Source: Metabacillus litoralis (lineage in GTDB: Bacteria > Bacillota > Bacilli > Bacillales > Bacillaceae). From it: DNA of 64,000 nucleotides. The stretch lies in contig NZ_CP033043.1 of the NCBI RefSeq assembly GCF_003667825.1, forward strand, positions 249,001 through 313,000, given 5' to 3'. Positions within the stretch are counted from its first letter, which is position 1. Each line of letters begins with the position of its first letter. A program made the translations under genes and the position numbers. Under the pieces are notes generated by a model. That model had not been told where the DNA came from and did not search any database. It was given only the letters and a program-made list of their open reading frames with translations. This document shows positions 63,841 through 64,000 of the stretch, one piece after another.

Positions 63841-64000
63841 ATGGCTGATTTACATATTGATCTTGCCGGAATAAAATCACCCAATCCGTTTTGGTTGGCC
63901 TCTGCTCCTCCCACAAATTCCGGATACCAAGTACAAAGGGCGTTTGAAGCTGGTTGGGGTGGTGCTGTTTGGAAGACTTTAGGTGAACCGATAATTAATA
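63841..64000 (+). CDS. preA: NAD-dependent dihydropyrimidine dehydrogenase, PreA subunit (3'-truncated by window edge)
   Basis: The first 53 codons are visible: MADLHIDLAGIKSPNPFWLA, then SAPPTNSGYQVQRAFEAGWG and GAVWKTLGEPIIN, which is the characteristic N-terminus of the FMN-binding PreA/DPD catalytic barrel. AAGGAGG precedes the ATG. The rest lies beyond the window. Downstream hydantoinase and ureidopropionase genes would be expected. Confidence 0.92.
   Translation, partial: MADLHIDLAGIKSPNPFWLASAPPTNSGYQVQRAFEAGWGGAVWKTLGEPIIN

Overview
The window is low-GC DNA with strong AGGAGG-type ribosome binding sites, frequent TTG/GTG starts, a T-box leader, LacI/MalR-type operators and many genes whose closest recognisable relatives are Bacillus subtilis proteins (YwrA-D, YknXYZ, YwbE, GuaC, ProBA, MalL). 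It is a chromosomal segment of a Bacillaceae bacterium (Bacillus or a relative); the species cannot be named from the sequence. No rRNA, tRNA, phage, insertion sequence or CRISPR array was found.

Layout. 1-6.6 kb: nitrogen/nucleobase catabolism: an amidase (cut by the window edge), an FAH-fold hydrolase, an NCS1 permease, an allantoinase and a signal-less gamma-glutamyltransferase-like Ntn hydrolase. The right edge (62.4-64 kb) returns to this theme with PreT and the start of PreA (reductive pyrimidine degradation). 6.8-10 kb: oxyanion transport: a SulP permease without STAS domain, an Lrp/AsnC regulator and two short-chain chromate transporters, resembling the B. subtilis ywr neighbourhood. 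10.2-11.6 kb: 26 tandem copies of a 52-bp non-coding repeat, abutting a C-terminal fragment of a SorC-type regulator. 11.8-19.2 kb: a DDAH/arginine-deiminase-like enzyme, then an oligosaccharide ABC importer (binding protein plus two permeases), a LacI regulator and an oligo-1,6-glucosidase. 19.3-22.3 kb: a TetR/metallo-hydrolase pair with two operators, a small 21-bp repeat array and a MATE exporter. 22.3-25.1 kb: proline T-box and proBA. 25-42 kb: housekeeping and envelope genes (3-hydroxyacyl-CoA dehydrogenase, HAD phosphatase, YwbE, DUF2935, GMP reductase, YknXYZ-like exporter, cadherin-like surface protein, lipoprotein/GSP-synthase/DUF350 operon, TPR-dynamin-like GTPase, PDZ-Lon protease). 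41.8-42.6 kb: a second large repeat array, 103 bp per unit, each made of five ~21-bp words. 42.6-53.3 kb: a sugar-catabolic island with three Gfo/Idh oxidoreductases, a ThuA-like protein, a sugar isomerase/epimerase-fold protein, an ABC importer and two LacI regulators. 53.4-62 kb: a two-component system, an alpha/beta hydrolase, a chemoreceptor and PEP carboxylase.

How it works together. Both sugar importers lack an ATPase gene and probably borrow a shared MsmX-type ATPase. The 42.6-53.3 kb island has the gene content expected of a disaccharide route through 3-keto intermediates, in two divergent regulons with distinguishable palindromic operators; this is the best candidate for an undescribed metabolic system. 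The most unusual DNA is the set of three intergenic tandem arrays (52, 103 and ~20.6 bp), whose periods are all close to whole helical turns and two of which lie between convergent genes.
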